A stretch of 56,341 bases of DNA from Tenericutes bacterium ADurb.Bin087 (GTDB lineage Bacteria > Bacillota_I > Bacilli_A > RFN20 > CAG-826). The position numbers and the translations under genes were made by a program. Location of the stretch: positions 1 through 56,341 of the forward strand of contig MWEF01000008.1 in NCBI GenBank assembly GCA_002070905.1, given 5' to 3'. Shown piece after piece: positions 1-9,129 of this stretch; the first letter of the stretch is position 1; every line of letters starts with the position of its first letter. Below the pieces are notes generated by a model. It saw nothing but the letters and a program-made list of their open reading frames with translations, was not told where the DNA came from and made no database searches.

Positions 1-1
1 G

Positions 2-19
2 CAACAAGGTACCTTGTTG
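2..19. repeat. 18-bp perfect palindrome upstream of the first small gene
   Basis: CAACAAGGTACCTTGTTG is a perfect dyad with no spacer. It ends 8 bp before the ATG at 28. There is no T-run after it, so it does not look like a terminator. It could be an operator for the small helix-rich protein just downstream, or the 3' edge of something outside the window. Confidence 0.5.
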
Positions 20-27
20 TGTATATA

Positions 28-216
28 ATGGTAGGGGTTAACAACTCTTATGCAAAAATAAGGGGGAAGGCTCATCGTGACTTAAAAGCAAAAGGCCATA
101 GTCGTGAAGAAATTGCGGATATTTTACGCAAACACGTCAACACGCTTTATGAAAATATTAAACAACGCAAAGCACGGAAAATAAGCAACGAAAAAAAGGC
201 AACTGCCAAAAAATAG
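28..216 (+). CDS. Small basic protein with HTH-like segment, function unknown
   Basis: The frame encodes 62 residues from the ATG at 28; a GTG at 19 lies in frame but overlaps the palindrome. The middle (GHSREEIADILRKHVNTLY) reads like a resolvase or sigma-type helix-turn-helix: a short helix, a turn and a second helix that could contact DNA. The C-terminus is Lys-rich. No obvious Shine-Dalgarno sequence precedes either start, and the gene may be longer or begin outside the window. It stops TAG and is followed by a strong terminator, so it ends a transcript. A DNA-binding role is inference from the helix pattern and the adjacent palindrome only; I do not recognise the family. Confidence 0.5.
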   Translation: MVGVNNSYAKIRGKAHRDLKAKGHSREEIADILRKHVNTLYENIKQRKARKISNEKKATAKK

Positions 217-235
217 GACGATAGAAAATGAAAGC

Positions 236-262
236 AAAAGGCGGCATGAGAGCCGCCTTTTT
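236..262 (+). terminator. Intrinsic terminator, probably bidirectional
   Basis: The stem AAAAGGCGGC / GCCGCCTTTT has a 6-nt loop and is followed by T residues on the plus strand. It also has a shorter T-run on the minus strand, where the mscS-like gene ends 17 bp away. Confidence 0.85.
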
Positions 263-278
263 ACGTTAATTACAAATT

Positions 279-1154
279 TTATGGTTGATAACTTGATTCA
301 TTTTCTTCAATAACAACGGGCACAATAATTGGCCAATTCTTTGTTTGCACGTATTTATAAAGTTCACGACGGAATTCGCGTTCAATCCCAATGTGTTGCC
401 GTGCTTCCGTTTTGATTGTTACGCGAAAGAGTAAACCGTCATTAACATCCATCAGCACGATTTTTTCGGGCATTTCAAGAACAACACTATTCTTGTCCTT
501 AAATTTCTTTAAGAATGCTTTAAAATCAGCGCTTTCTAATTCTTTTAAGTTAAACGGATAATCCATCTTAAACTCAATAATTGCCACACTAGGATTGAGA
601 CTACCATTCAACACTACTTTAATGTCCCCATTGTTAATTGTAATAACTTCGCCTTTCCATGTTTGTAATTTAAGGCGACGTAATCCGACATCAATGACTG
701 TGCCTGCTTGTCCACCGATTTCGACATAATCACCAATTTTAAAAGTATGTTCTAAAATCAGAAACATCCCCGCAATAATATCTTTAATTAATTCTTGGGC
801 ACCAAAGCCAACCGCAAAAGCAACAACGCCTGCCCCTGCAAGAAGTGGCACTAAATCAAGTCCTAATTCATTAAGAATCATAATTGCAATCCAGAAGAGG
901 AAGAAGAAACGAATAAGACTATTAATAAGCCGTCTGACTGTTTTCTTTTCTTTGGTGTCTTTGACCCCAAGTTTTCGTTCCGTTTTTCTTGTGCGGAAGA
1001 TAACTAATTTAATAACAAGTGTCACTAAATAAGCAAGAACAACCCAAAAGACAACCATCACTGCGGTAGCAAGGACTTGGGCGAAGGCATCATTAGGGAT
1101 AAAAGATGCGAACCATTTATTTAATATTTCACGTAATTGCGCTGCTAAATTCAT
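279..1154 (-). CDS. Small-conductance mechanosensitive ion channel (MscS family)
   Basis: The 291-residue protein is predicted to be a membrane channel that opens under membrane tension to release solutes during osmotic downshock. Three hydrophobic segments lie in the first 135 residues. The third is the Gly/Ala-rich pore helix (AGAGVVAFAVGFGAQ), followed by the beta-domain signature with FKIGDYVEIGG and GTVIDVGLR, then a soluble alpha/beta C-terminal cage. Length fits the short YkuT/YggB type. The start ATG is preceded by GGAGG 9 nt upstream. The gene is monocistronic, between tRNA-Arg upstream and a terminator downstream. The assignment rests on the conserved pore and beta-domain pattern. 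Confidence 0.92.
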   Translation of the reverse strand: MNLAAQLREILNKWFASFIPNDAFAQVLATAVMVVFWVVLAYLVTLVIKLVIFRTRKTERKLGVKDTKEKKTVRRLINSLIRFFFLFWIAIMILNELGLDLVPLLAGAGVVAFAVGFGAQELIKDIIAGMFLILEHTFKIGDYVEIGGQAGTVIDVGLRRLKLQTWKGEVITINNGDIKVVLNGSLNPSVAIIEFKMDYPFNLKELESADFKAFLKKFKDKNSVVLEMPEKIVLMDVNDGLLFRVTIKTEARQHIGIEREFRRELYKYVQTKNWPIIVPVVIEENESSYQP

Positions 1155-1228
1155 ATTGATAATACCTCCAATAACGATGTTATTTTAGCGAAAGAAGATG
1201 TTTTTTTCCACTATTGTGAAAAGTGTAA

Positions 1229-1305
1229 TGGCGTCCCGGGAGCGACTCGAACGCCCGACTTACAGTTTCGAAGACTGTTGCTCTATCCAACTGAACTACC
1301 GGGAC
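1229..1305 (-). tRNA. tRNA-Arg (anticodon TCG)
   Basis: A complete cloverleaf is visible on the minus strand. The 7-bp acceptor is GTCCCGG/CCGGGAC and the D arm is GTTC..GAGC. The anticodon loop CTTCGAA gives anticodon TCG on a 5-bp ACAGT/ACTGT stem. The T arm is GGGCG-TTCGAGT-CGCTC. The 3' CCA is encoded (positions 1231-1229). Confidence 0.95.
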
Positions 1306-1352
1306 GTATATTTAGATTAATCTAAATAAAAATAAATATCAAGATGAGCAAT

Positions 1353-1381
1353 AAAAAAGCCCGCTTTTGTGAAGCGGGCTA
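1353..1381 (-). terminator. Intrinsic terminator of the starch-binding lipoprotein gene
   Basis: On the minus strand the stem AGCCCGCTT / AAGCGGGCT has a short loop and is followed by TTTTTT. It lies 39 bp beyond the lipoprotein stop codon. Confidence 0.88.
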
Positions 1382-1419
1382 AACCATTTAGGATTGGTAA
1401 TTTATATTAGTTATGCTTT

Positions 1420-3033
1420 CTAGGCAAGAGTGACTGCACCAGTGAAGGTGTAGTCAGCAGCAACCTCTAAGGTTAAGGTTACTTTGTGTTCACCAGCGGT
1501 TACTGAAATATCTTGACCTTCGGCATCACCAAAGCTTAAGAACCAACCGCTATAAAGTTCGGTTTCACCAACAGCGAGGGCACCAAGTTTAACCTTGAAC
1601 TTACCATCGGTAAAGGTGTAAGTACCTTCTAATGTTAAGGTTAATGCGCCGCCTTCGCCTGCAACTTCGCCTGCCACTGCAAGAGGAGCACTATCTTTAT
1701 CCCATCCGTCGGCTAAAGCACTACCGCGAAGGGCAAAGTTAATTTTAGTGATAACGATCTTCGTGGTATCAAAGTAAATGCGATACCATCCTTCGTTACC
1801 TTCGGTAACAGTAATGTTTTCACCAGTTTTAACAACTTCAACTTCATCAACGAGTTCAGTTGGTTGGGTAAATCCTTCTGGTAAAACGTTATCTGGGTGT
1901 GAACCAAAGTTGAGGCCCCAGTCGCTATTTGCGCGGAGTTTGAAGTCGCCAACTGGAAGTTTCACAAATGGAATGTAATAGAATTCTGCACCAACAGTGT
2001 CATCATTGTATGTTAAGGCAATGTCTGGACCATCATCACCCCAGCCATTAAGGCCACCAACGATACCCCAAGCATCAATTGCGCCTTCTTCTGGGTTTGG
2101 TGTTGCATTTGATCCTTCTGGAATATCACCAGTACGGGTGACTTTGAGCCATTCATAGGTTGTTTCAATTTCGATTAAGTAAGCACCAGCGTTAATGATT
2201 TGAACGTTGTCAAAGCCGCCAGCGACGAAGTTTTCATCGTTGCGATCTTCTTCACGGATCTTACCATATGAGAATTGTAATTCAGCATCCCATTCAGCAT
2301 TTGGAATCTTAATCTTGAATTCACCACGGAAGCCAATGACGAGTTCGATGGAGTATAAGTTGCTGTCAGTTGCTTTCTCTAAGTATGAACGGACATCCCA
2401 TTCAACGCCTTCAGTACCAACTGCATTCCAGTTAATGTAACTGAAGTCTGGGTTTGCTAATGAACCAACAACGTGGAATGTACGTGTATCTGGGACATAG
2501 AGTTTGTTCCATTTTGGATAAACATCTTTATCTTCGAAAATAAATTTTGTTGGATTAAAGGCTGTTTCTAATTCTGGTTCGTTAAACCAGCCTTGGAATT
2601 CATAGCCATCCCTAGTTGGGTTAGCGGGCATATCAACAAGAACATGACCCTTTTTAATTTCTTTTTCAGCATAGATTACGCCGAGATCGTTAATGTAGAA
2701 GTTGACATAAATAGTTTCGCCTTCCCAAAGCGCAAGAAGTCTCACATCACCTTTAACTGGGGTTTCCCAATCATAAGCGACGTAATCTTGGCCTACTTGT
2801 AATTTAGCTTCTTTAAACCAGCCACGGAATGTGTAGCCCGTTGCGGCAGGAGCATAGGTCGCTGCTGGATCTGCTGGTTTTTTCGCTTTTTTGCCGTCGG
2901 CAACTTTAATGGTTTGAATATGTGTGCCATCATAGTTACTCAAAACGACATCATGCTTTTCGCCACCTGTACAGCCGGCTAATAAACCGATTGCTAACGC
3001 GGTGGTGAAAAGACCTTTAAATAGTTTTTTCAT
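1420..3033 (-). CDS. Starch-binding lipoprotein with InlB-type repeats and SusE/F-like modules
   Basis: The 537-residue secreted lipoprotein has the signal peptide MKKLFKGLFTTALAIGLLAGC with lipobox LAGC. Two Listeria-Bacteroides (Flg_new/InlB B-type) repeats follow, near residues 28-105 and 105-175, each with the G-Y-x-F-x-G-W-F core. The rest holds two or three beta-rich modules. FHVVGSLANPDF and WGIVGGLNGWGDDGPD resemble SusE/SusF starch-binding modules, which carry an 'xVGxxxGW' opening. It is transcribed in the same direction as the pullulanase/mal operon but from its own promoter and terminator. I infer surface capture of alpha-glucan for the neighbouring pullulanase. The Sus resemblance is from motif reading, not a search. 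RBS AAAGGAG precedes the start. Confidence 0.72.
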   Translation of the reverse strand: MKKLFKGLFTTALAIGLLAGCTGGEKHDVVLSNYDGTHIQTIKVADGKKAKKPADPAATYAPAATGYTFRGWFKEAKLQVGQDYVAYDWETPVKGDVRLLALWEGETIYVNFYINDLGVIYAEKEIKKGHVLVDMPANPTRDGYEFQGWFNEPELETAFNPTKFIFEDKDVYPKWNKLYVPDTRTFHVVGSLANPDFSYINWNAVGTEGVEWDVRSYLEKATDSNLYSIELVIGFRGEFKIKIPNAEWDAELQFSYGKIREEDRNDENFVAGGFDNVQIINAGAYLIEIETTYEWLKVTRTGDIPEGSNATPNPEEGAIDAWGIVGGLNGWGDDGPDIALTYNDDTVGAEFYYIPFVKLPVGDFKLRANSDWGLNFGSHPDNVLPEGFTQPTELVDEVEVVKTGENITVTEGNEGWYRIYFDTTKIVITKINFALRGSALADGWDKDSAPLAVAGEVAGEGGALTLTLEGTYTFTDGKFKVKLGALAVGETELYSGWFLSFGDAEGQDISVTAGEHKVTLTLEVAADYTFTGAVTLA

Positions 3034-3083
3034 TATTTTCTCCTTTTTTTATTTTTTGCCTAAATGGTTTCTTTGGCTTATTT

Positions 3084-3113
3084 ATTATACAACTTTTGAC
3101 CCTCAGTAGTCAA
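3084..3113 (-). promoter_or_regulatory. Sigma-A type promoter for the starch-binding lipoprotein
   Basis: On the minus strand the -35 is TTGACT (3113-3108), the spacer is 18 bp and the -10 is TATAAT (3089-3084), about 50 bp before the ATG. The -35 and spacer contain a TTGAC...GTCAA dyad that could hold a repressor. Confidence 0.7.
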
Positions 3114-3222
3114 GAATATGCAAAGGGCGAAAGCTGTTTAATAACGTAGTTATAATGCGCAATATTTGAATTAATTGCGTAAAGGTGCATAAAATGCTGT
3201 CTTAATATTTCAAAACGACAAA

Positions 3223-6042
3223 TTATACTGATAATTTCTTCTTGCGGAAGAATAAGAAGAGTGCAACACCGACACCAACAACAGCGACACTTGGTAAAGT
3301 AATGTATAACCAAGTAAGGTTAGCGCCTTCCCCTTCTTCAGGGGTTCCTGGTTCACTTGGTGTGCCAGGATCTTCGCTTGTTGGCGGGACAACGCCAGCG
3401 CCACTGATAGTGACGATTGTTGAGTTGCTGCTTAACGACACACTATTACCGAGCACTGACCATTTTTCAAGTGCATTCCTTGAGTCAAAGATGAGGTAGT
3501 GGCCTTCAAGGTCACTAACCCGCACACGCGGACCAGCACCAAAGAAATAAGCAGTGTAAGCAACATCACCATCATTGACGATGAGTTTAATGAGATTATC
3601 TTCAATGTACTCAACACTGACATTAGCGTCAATTTCGGCGCGTGTTGTGTAATGGAACCCAGGAGTGTCACGTTTAATTGCGATTAATTCTTGATAGCGT
3701 TCAAACACGTGTAAGTTTGTTATTTTTTCGTTCCATTTAATGCTATTAACACTATATGGACTTTGGTATGAGTTATGATCAAACTTGCCATCACCAAGTG
3801 GTTTTGAACGTAATATTTCACTACCTGCGTGGATAAATGAGACACCTTGTGACAGTAAGGAAATTGCTTCTGCTTGAATATTTTGTTGGGCAAGTTGCTC
3901 TAAACCAAAGAGTTCACCACCCGCATAGACTAATTTATCGTAAAGCGCAAGGTTATCATGACACGCAACATAGTTAACAGTTTGAATTGGACTACTTTGT
4001 GTACCATTAATTTTGCCAAGCATCCCGTCTTTAATACTATTCTTTTGGCCGATTGTTATATCTCTGGCCGCAGTTTGGACCCAACCGCGACCTTTACCAT
4101 TCGTGTCTCCTTTAACTGAATCACGTAATTTATCATTAAAGGCACCAACGCCAGGTGCTTTATGAATATTACCTTGATTTGCGCCCATAGCTTTAACTGT
4201 ATCACTACCCATTTCCCAAGCTTCACCAATAATGAAGATGTCGGGACGAATTTCCACGAGGCGATTACGCACAGTGTTCATTGCTTTAACAGTATGTAAA
4301 CCCATTAAGTCAAAACGGAAGCCACCGATTTTATATTCTTCAACCCAGAAGGCAGTTGAATCGCGCATATAGCGTTCCATCATAATGCGTTCGCTTGCGG
4401 TATCATTACCACAGCCACTCGCGTTAGTTGGTGAACCGTCAGCATTCGTGCGGAAGTAGTAACCAGGCACTAATTTATTAAATGAATGGCCGCCTAGATT
4501 AGCGACGTGGTTATAAACAACGTCCATAATAATGCGGATGTCTTCGGCAGCGTAAGCTTTGACGACTTGTTTAAATTCGCGGATGCGCACGAGACCGTCA
4601 TATGGATTACTTGAATAAGAACCTTCAAGTACGTCGTAGTTATGTGGGTTGTAGCCCCAATTAAAGACGGGGTTACGTTCATCATTTGCTTGATCATAGA
4701 ACGGAATAATTTGTAAGGCATTAATCCCTAATTCTTTAATATGATCAAAGCCCGTTTTAACTGTTACCCCATTAGCGGTATATGACGTGCCTTCTTCAAT
4801 TAAACCAAGGAAGCGTTTACGATTTTCTTCACTGCCATTCCACGAGGCATCGGCGGTAAGGTCGGCAACGTGCAGTTCATAGGGAATAATTTCGGTTTGC
4901 GCTTTAACAGGATAATCAACTTCATCCCAACCCGTGGGGTTAGTTTGACTAAAGTCGACGATCATACCGCGGACCCCATTAATCCCAGCGCTCTTCGCAT
5001 AAGGGTCAATTAATTCAACTGTGCCAGTCGGATGCTTTGCCACAAAAGTGTAGTATTTTCCGTGCAAATTGCCACTCAATTCAACTTTCCATACACCTTT
5101 TTCGCCACGAACAAAGTCATGTTCAGCGTATGTGTCATTGCCTAATTCAGCATTTAAGGCGACTGGTGTGCCACTTTCATAAATCCGTAATTTTAAAGAA
5201 GAAGCAGTTGGCGCCCACGCTTTAAAGATTGATTTGGTTGGTGTATAAGTTACCCCTAAGTCGTCCCCGGCGTATGTCATATTATCAATAAAGTAAGCAT
5301 CATCAAATAAGCCTGATAATCCAATTTCACTAATGACAGCACTGCCAGCAGTAAACGCGACTTCGACAGTGTAAGCTTTACTAAAGTCAGGAAGGAAGGC
5401 GCCACCTAAATTAACTGTAAACACATATGACCAAGTGTTGTTATTATAAGTATGCTCTGCCGCTCCGCTTACAATGTTAGTGCCATCAGCCTTAATAACA
5501 TAAGTCGTTGGCTCATTATTAGTGGAAACACGAACCGTATTTTTAGTCGCAAAGATACTTTCCGTTACTTGGTTTGCTTTTGCTTCTTCAGCACTAGCAA
5601 AAACAGTAATTAAACCATTTACCAAATAAAAGTGGTAGGCGTTAGTAATATTGTCAAATGTAAAATCACTATACTGAATATTTACATCTGGTGTTTGCCA
5701 TTCCCAACTTCCCTTTGTTTTTAAGAGGAAGTTAATTTGTGTTTGATCAGTAAAATTCGCGACTGGTACATGCAAGTATTTTCCGTATGCATCAGTTTCG
5801 GTGAAGTTATATTCTGATCCACCTTCATCTTGGCCCCAAATCCACATCGCATAGTGCGCATAATTTGCGTCATTTCTAAAGTAGTGAAAGACAATATGCG
5901 GTTCAGCGTATGCTTTTTGCGGCGTCATTACTTTCTCAACTTCTAAATTAGGTTTTGGACCTACAGTGCTTTTAGGTGCACTTTTATCGGTACTACCAAA
6001 CACCATAAAAGCAGTGAGAAGTATTGTGAAAAGTTTTTTCAT
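3223..6042 (-). CDS. pulA: Type I pullulanase, membrane-anchored
   Basis: The 939-residue GH13_14 debranching enzyme cleaves alpha-1,6 bonds of pullulan, amylopectin and glycogen outside the cell. An N-terminal signal sequence is followed by a CBM41-like domain (about 47-150, with Trp-rich MWIWGQDEGG), an N2 domain, a CBM48-type domain (about 260-370) and the catalytic barrel. GH13 conserved regions are visible: DVVYNH near 508, GFRFDLMG with the nucleophile Asp near 576, IIGEAWEMG with the acid Glu near 607, and YVACHDN near 694. A Pro/Glu-rich linker and one C-terminal membrane helix with tail RKKKLSV follow; no LPXTG is seen. RBS AAAGGAG precedes the ATG. It is last in the mal operon, 15 bp after malQ. 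Confidence 0.95.
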   Translation of the reverse strand: MKKLFTILLTAFMVFGSTDKSAPKSTVGPKPNLEVEKVMTPQKAYAEPHIVFHYFRNDANYAHYAMWIWGQDEGGSEYNFTETDAYGKYLHVPVANFTDQTQINFLLKTKGSWEWQTPDVNIQYSDFTFDNITNAYHFYLVNGLITVFASAEEAKANQVTESIFATKNTVRVSTNNEPTTYVIKADGTNIVSGAAEHTYNNNTWSYVFTVNLGGAFLPDFSKAYTVEVAFTAGSAVISEIGLSGLFDDAYFIDNMTYAGDDLGVTYTPTKSIFKAWAPTASSLKLRIYESGTPVALNAELGNDTYAEHDFVRGEKGVWKVELSGNLHGKYYTFVAKHPTGTVELIDPYAKSAGINGVRGMIVDFSQTNPTGWDEVDYPVKAQTEIIPYELHVADLTADASWNGSEENRKRFLGLIEEGTSYTANGVTVKTGFDHIKELGINALQIIPFYDQANDERNPVFNWGYNPHNYDVLEGSYSSNPYDGLVRIREFKQVVKAYAAEDIRIIMDVVYNHVANLGGHSFNKLVPGYYFRTNADGSPTNASGCGNDTASERIMMERYMRDSTAFWVEEYKIGGFRFDLMGLHTVKAMNTVRNRLVEIRPDIFIIGEAWEMGSDTVKAMGANQGNIHKAPGVGAFNDKLRDSVKGDTNGKGRGWVQTAARDITIGQKNSIKDGMLGKINGTQSSPIQTVNYVACHDNLALYDKLVYAGGELFGLEQLAQQNIQAEAISLLSQGVSFIHAGSEILRSKPLGDGKFDHNSYQSPYSVNSIKWNEKITNLHVFERYQELIAIKRDTPGFHYTTRAEIDANVSVEYIEDNLIKLIVNDGDVAYTAYFFGAGPRVRVSDLEGHYLIFDSRNALEKWSVLGNSVSLSSNSTIVTISGAGVVPPTSEDPGTPSEPGTPEEGEGANLTWLYITLPSVAVVGVGVALFLFFRKKKLSV

Positions 6043-6057
6043 AAAATTTCTCCTTTC

Positions 6058-7521
6058 TTAACGATTATATTTGTCAATTAAATATGCGTATAAAGAACTT
6101 TCTTCATCAAAAGTCTTAAAGTCAACCATTTTCCATTCCCAGTTTGGACTACCAATTGTACTTGGGGAATTCATTTTTGCTTCATCGCCAAGGCGGAGTA
6201 AGTCTTGCATTTGGAAAATAGCGTATTTAGCGTCACTACCAAAGTTCATCGCGATAAAGTTGTCGTAGAAATTATCAAATTCATTAAAGCCCATATCACT
6301 TAATAATTTACGGGCCGCTCTCATAAATTTCTTATCTTTCCACTTAAAATAACCACGAATTGGGGAGTTATCATGTGTACCTGGATAAATACAGCGATTT
6401 TCTAACCATGCATTTTCATCCCGCTCCTCAAATGGATTGAAGGTGAAGGACGTAATTTCCATCCCTGGTAAATTGTAATGATCGCGTAATTCAAGCACTT
6501 CAGGACGTAAGTCCCCTAAGTCTTCGGCGATAATTTTAATATCAGGTAATTTTTCATAAATCTTATCGAACAGGGCATAGCCTGGTGGATAAGCCCAGTG
6601 CCCGTCATTCGCACGTGTGCTACCAGCAGGTATTTTCCAATATGAATCAAACCCGCGGAAGTGGTCAATGCGAATAATATCAAATAACTTCGCATTATAG
6701 CGGAGGCGATCAATCCAGAATTCAAACTCTGTCGCTTTTAAATAATCCCAGTCGTAAAGTGGATTGCCCCAAAGTTGGCCATCAGCGTTAAAATAGTCAC
6801 CTGGCACACCGCCGACGAATGTTGGTTCGTCATTTTCATCAAGTAAGAACACTTTGCGGTTACTCCACACGTCAACGGAGTCAATGCCAACATAAATCGG
6901 GATATCACCAACAATTTGCATCCCGTAGCGATGCGCGTATGCGCGTAAATCCAGCCATTGTTTATAGGCAATGTATTGGAGCCACATTTCAAACTCGATT
7001 GCTTTCGCAAATGGTTTTAAATTAACACCGCGTCGCGTTTTAATATAATCGCGTTGTTCTTTCTTCCAATAGTGCCATTGCACTAAGTTATTATCACGCT
7101 TAAACGTAATGAATGTCGCGTAATCTTTCACCCATTTATTTTCGTGCACCCATTTCTTAAAGCCGCGCCGCCCTTCTTTTTTAAAGGTGTTAAAGGCACG
7201 TTTTAAGTAACGAAGTTTAAATTTCCGCACTTTGTCATAGCGGACTTTTTTACTACGGGCGAAGTAGCTAGGAACTTCTGGTAAGAGCCCGTCCTTTGTC
7301 AAAAGTTCAAGGCTAATATAAATTTCATCAAATGGTTTAGAGCCAAATGGTTGATAAGGTGAATTCCCATAACCCAGCGGGTTAACAGGTAAGATTTGCC
7401 ATAATTTAAAGCCAGTTTTGCTGGCCTTACGAATAAAAGTGCGGCCGCTTGGACCAAAGTCCCCGATACCATGTTTGCCTGGTAAACTACTGACCGCGAG
7501 TAAAATGCCTGCTTGACGCAT
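6058..7521 (-). CDS. malQ: 4-alpha-glucanotransferase (amylomaltase, GH77)
   Basis: The 487-residue cytoplasmic enzyme disproportionates imported maltodextrins, releasing glucose and longer chains for phosphorylase. The family pattern is clear: an N-terminal SSLPGKHGIGDFG segment, IRIDHFRGFDSYW near 289 carrying the nucleophile Asp, IIAEDLGD near 336 with the acid/base Glu, and THDNSPIRGY near 383. Length is usual for the bacterial short form. The start is ATG with AAGGAGG 7 nt upstream, overlapping the end of the amylase gene with a 1-bp gap between the frames. The tight spacing implies operon expression with malEFG and translational coupling. Confidence 0.96.
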   Translation of the reverse strand: MRQAGILLAVSSLPGKHGIGDFGPSGRTFIRKASKTGFKLWQILPVNPLGYGNSPYQPFGSKPFDEIYISLELLTKDGLLPEVPSYFARSKKVRYDKVRKFKLRYLKRAFNTFKKEGRRGFKKWVHENKWVKDYATFITFKRDNNLVQWHYWKKEQRDYIKTRRGVNLKPFAKAIEFEMWLQYIAYKQWLDLRAYAHRYGMQIVGDIPIYVGIDSVDVWSNRKVFLLDENDEPTFVGGVPGDYFNADGQLWGNPLYDWDYLKATEFEFWIDRLRYNAKLFDIIRIDHFRGFDSYWKIPAGSTRANDGHWAYPPGYALFDKIYEKLPDIKIIAEDLGDLRPEVLELRDHYNLPGMEITSFTFNPFEERDENAWLENRCIYPGTHDNSPIRGYFKWKDKKFMRAARKLLSDMGFNEFDNFYDNFIAMNFGSDAKYAIFQMQDLLRLGDEAKMNSPSTIGSPNWEWKMVDFKTFDEESSLYAYLIDKYNR

Positions 7522-7522
7522 T

Positions 7523-9127
7523 TTATTTCCTCCTTAAAACGACACTGCTATAGGGGGCAAGTGTTAATAAACCATCAACATAAGTTGCCCTTGTGCCGGT
7601 AGTGTAAATGTCATGAATTATTTCGACTTCATAGTCCTTAATGAAGCGGGTAAGGCGAAGCGTCACAGGTTCCGCAAGTAAACTATGGATAACGTGAAGT
7701 TCACGCTCGCCACCATGTTCTTTTAACGTTACTGCGCTGACCCCATTATTGTTAAGTTGTAAGTTACTAAGTCGCGCATTTTTGATCCATGGATGCGAAT
7801 TGCGGACATTAATGACCTTGCGATAGTGATTAAGTAAACTCATCGGTTCAGCGAGTAACTCTTCGACACCATCTTTGACTTGATTGCGCATGTCGTAAGT
7901 CGTGCCAACTGGCACATCAGTGCGAAACGCGTCTTCACTGCGCTTCCATATCATAGGTAGGCGCCTATTCGCGTCAGTTTGCGCACCACCGCGACTACCT
8001 TTGAGCCCAATTTCTTCCCCATAATACATAAAGGGGACACCAGGGGTTAAAATATAAATACTTGCAGCGAGTTTTTGTCGCTCTAATTGGTCTCTGGTAA
8101 ACATTTGACTGGAACGGTCCATATCATGATTACTTAAGAACATCGCCATCAAGGCATTTTCATTAATTTCATATGCCTCTTTAAAGCACTTATCTAAATA
8201 ATAAGCAATCGGTGGACCAGAACGAGTCTCGATATTATCGATAATAAATCCCGTCGCATTTGCGCCATCAAAGTTAAATAGTGACTCAACGCCGGCGTAG
8301 TAATACTTTTGCGCATTAAAGCCAGTCCAAGCTTCGGCGACAATGTAGCTCCCTTGTTTATAGCTTTTAACCATATCGCTAAACCACGCTAAAAAGGCAA
8401 TGTTTTCGGGGTCTGTATCAAAGAAATGTCCAGCCGCATCAAGCCTAAACCCTTTAACGCCGCGATCAAGCCAAAACTTACTAATACTTGTCACTTCTTC
8501 ACGTACGGCTATATTATCAAGTTTAAGTTCAGGCATATGGTCGCCAAAGTAGCCAATTTTCACTTTTACTTCACCATTTTCAATGTAAAAGTCGTACCAA
8601 TTGCCTTTATCATAAGGGTCATTAGGATCATATTCAGGCGTATTGAAACGCCTTCTGCCTTCAATAAACCACGGGTGTGAACGAGCGCTATGATTAATAA
8701 CTAGGTCAAGGACAACATCAATGTCATGCTCACTAGCAACGCGCATCATACTGTCAAAGTCTTCCAGCGTGCCAAAATGGGGATGGATTGCTTTATAGTC
8801 AGTAACATCATATCCATGATAACTAGGTGAGGGATGAATTGGTGTGAGCCAAATCCCTTTGACACCGAGCATTTTTAAATATGGAATTTTTTGTTCAATA
8901 CCTTTTAAGTCGCCCTGGCCATCACTATTAGTGTCGGCAAATGAGCGAACGAAAATTTGATAATAAACACCGCCATTAACATTTGTGACTGTCTCATCAA
9001 TTTCATAGTCACTGGGCGTATTCGTGTCTTCGCTTGACACACCTTCACTAGAAAGTTTGTTACAACTGGCCATAAAGAGGAGAGGGAAGATAAGCACTAA
9101 AGCGCGAAGGCTTTGTTTTGCTTTCAT
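7523..9127 (-). CDS. Alpha-amylase family glycosidase (GH13), lipoprotein
   Basis: The 534-residue enzyme is predicted to be anchored outside the membrane: MKAKQSLRALVLIFPLLFMASC ends in a lipobox-like MASC. The (beta/alpha)8 motifs are YQIFVRSFADTNSDGQGD, DLVINH near 143, GFRLDAAGHF (nucleophile Asp near 229), VAEAW (Glu near 264) and LSNHDMDR (Asp near 331). A C-terminal beta domain follows. It probably cuts starch and pullulanase products into maltodextrins near the MalE receptor. Exact specificity (alpha-amylase, neopullulanase or oligo-glucosidase) cannot be told by eye. It sits 2 bp after malG and 1 bp before malQ in the operon. Confidence 0.9.
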   Translation of the reverse strand: MKAKQSLRALVLIFPLLFMASCNKLSSEGVSSEDTNTPSDYEIDETVTNVNGGVYYQIFVRSFADTNSDGQGDLKGIEQKIPYLKMLGVKGIWLTPIHPSPSYHGYDVTDYKAIHPHFGTLEDFDSMMRVASEHDIDVVLDLVINHSARSHPWFIEGRRRFNTPEYDPNDPYDKGNWYDFYIENGEVKVKIGYFGDHMPELKLDNIAVREEVTSISKFWLDRGVKGFRLDAAGHFFDTDPENIAFLAWFSDMVKSYKQGSYIVAEAWTGFNAQKYYYAGVESLFNFDGANATGFIIDNIETRSGPPIAYYLDKCFKEAYEINENALMAMFLSNHDMDRSSQMFTRDQLERQKLAASIYILTPGVPFMYYGEEIGLKGSRGGAQTDANRRLPMIWKRSEDAFRTDVPVGTTYDMRNQVKDGVEELLAEPMSLLNHYRKVINVRNSHPWIKNARLSNLQLNNNGVSAVTLKEHGGERELHVIHSLLAEPVTLRLTRFIKDYEVEIIHDIYTTGTRATYVDGLLTLAPYSSVVLRRK

Positions 9128-9129
9128 GG

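Noticed and set aside
3223-3340. LPXTG sortase signal in pullulanase
   Set aside because: The Pro/Glu-rich linker (PSEPGTPEEGEGANLTW) contains no LPxTG or close variant before the helix.
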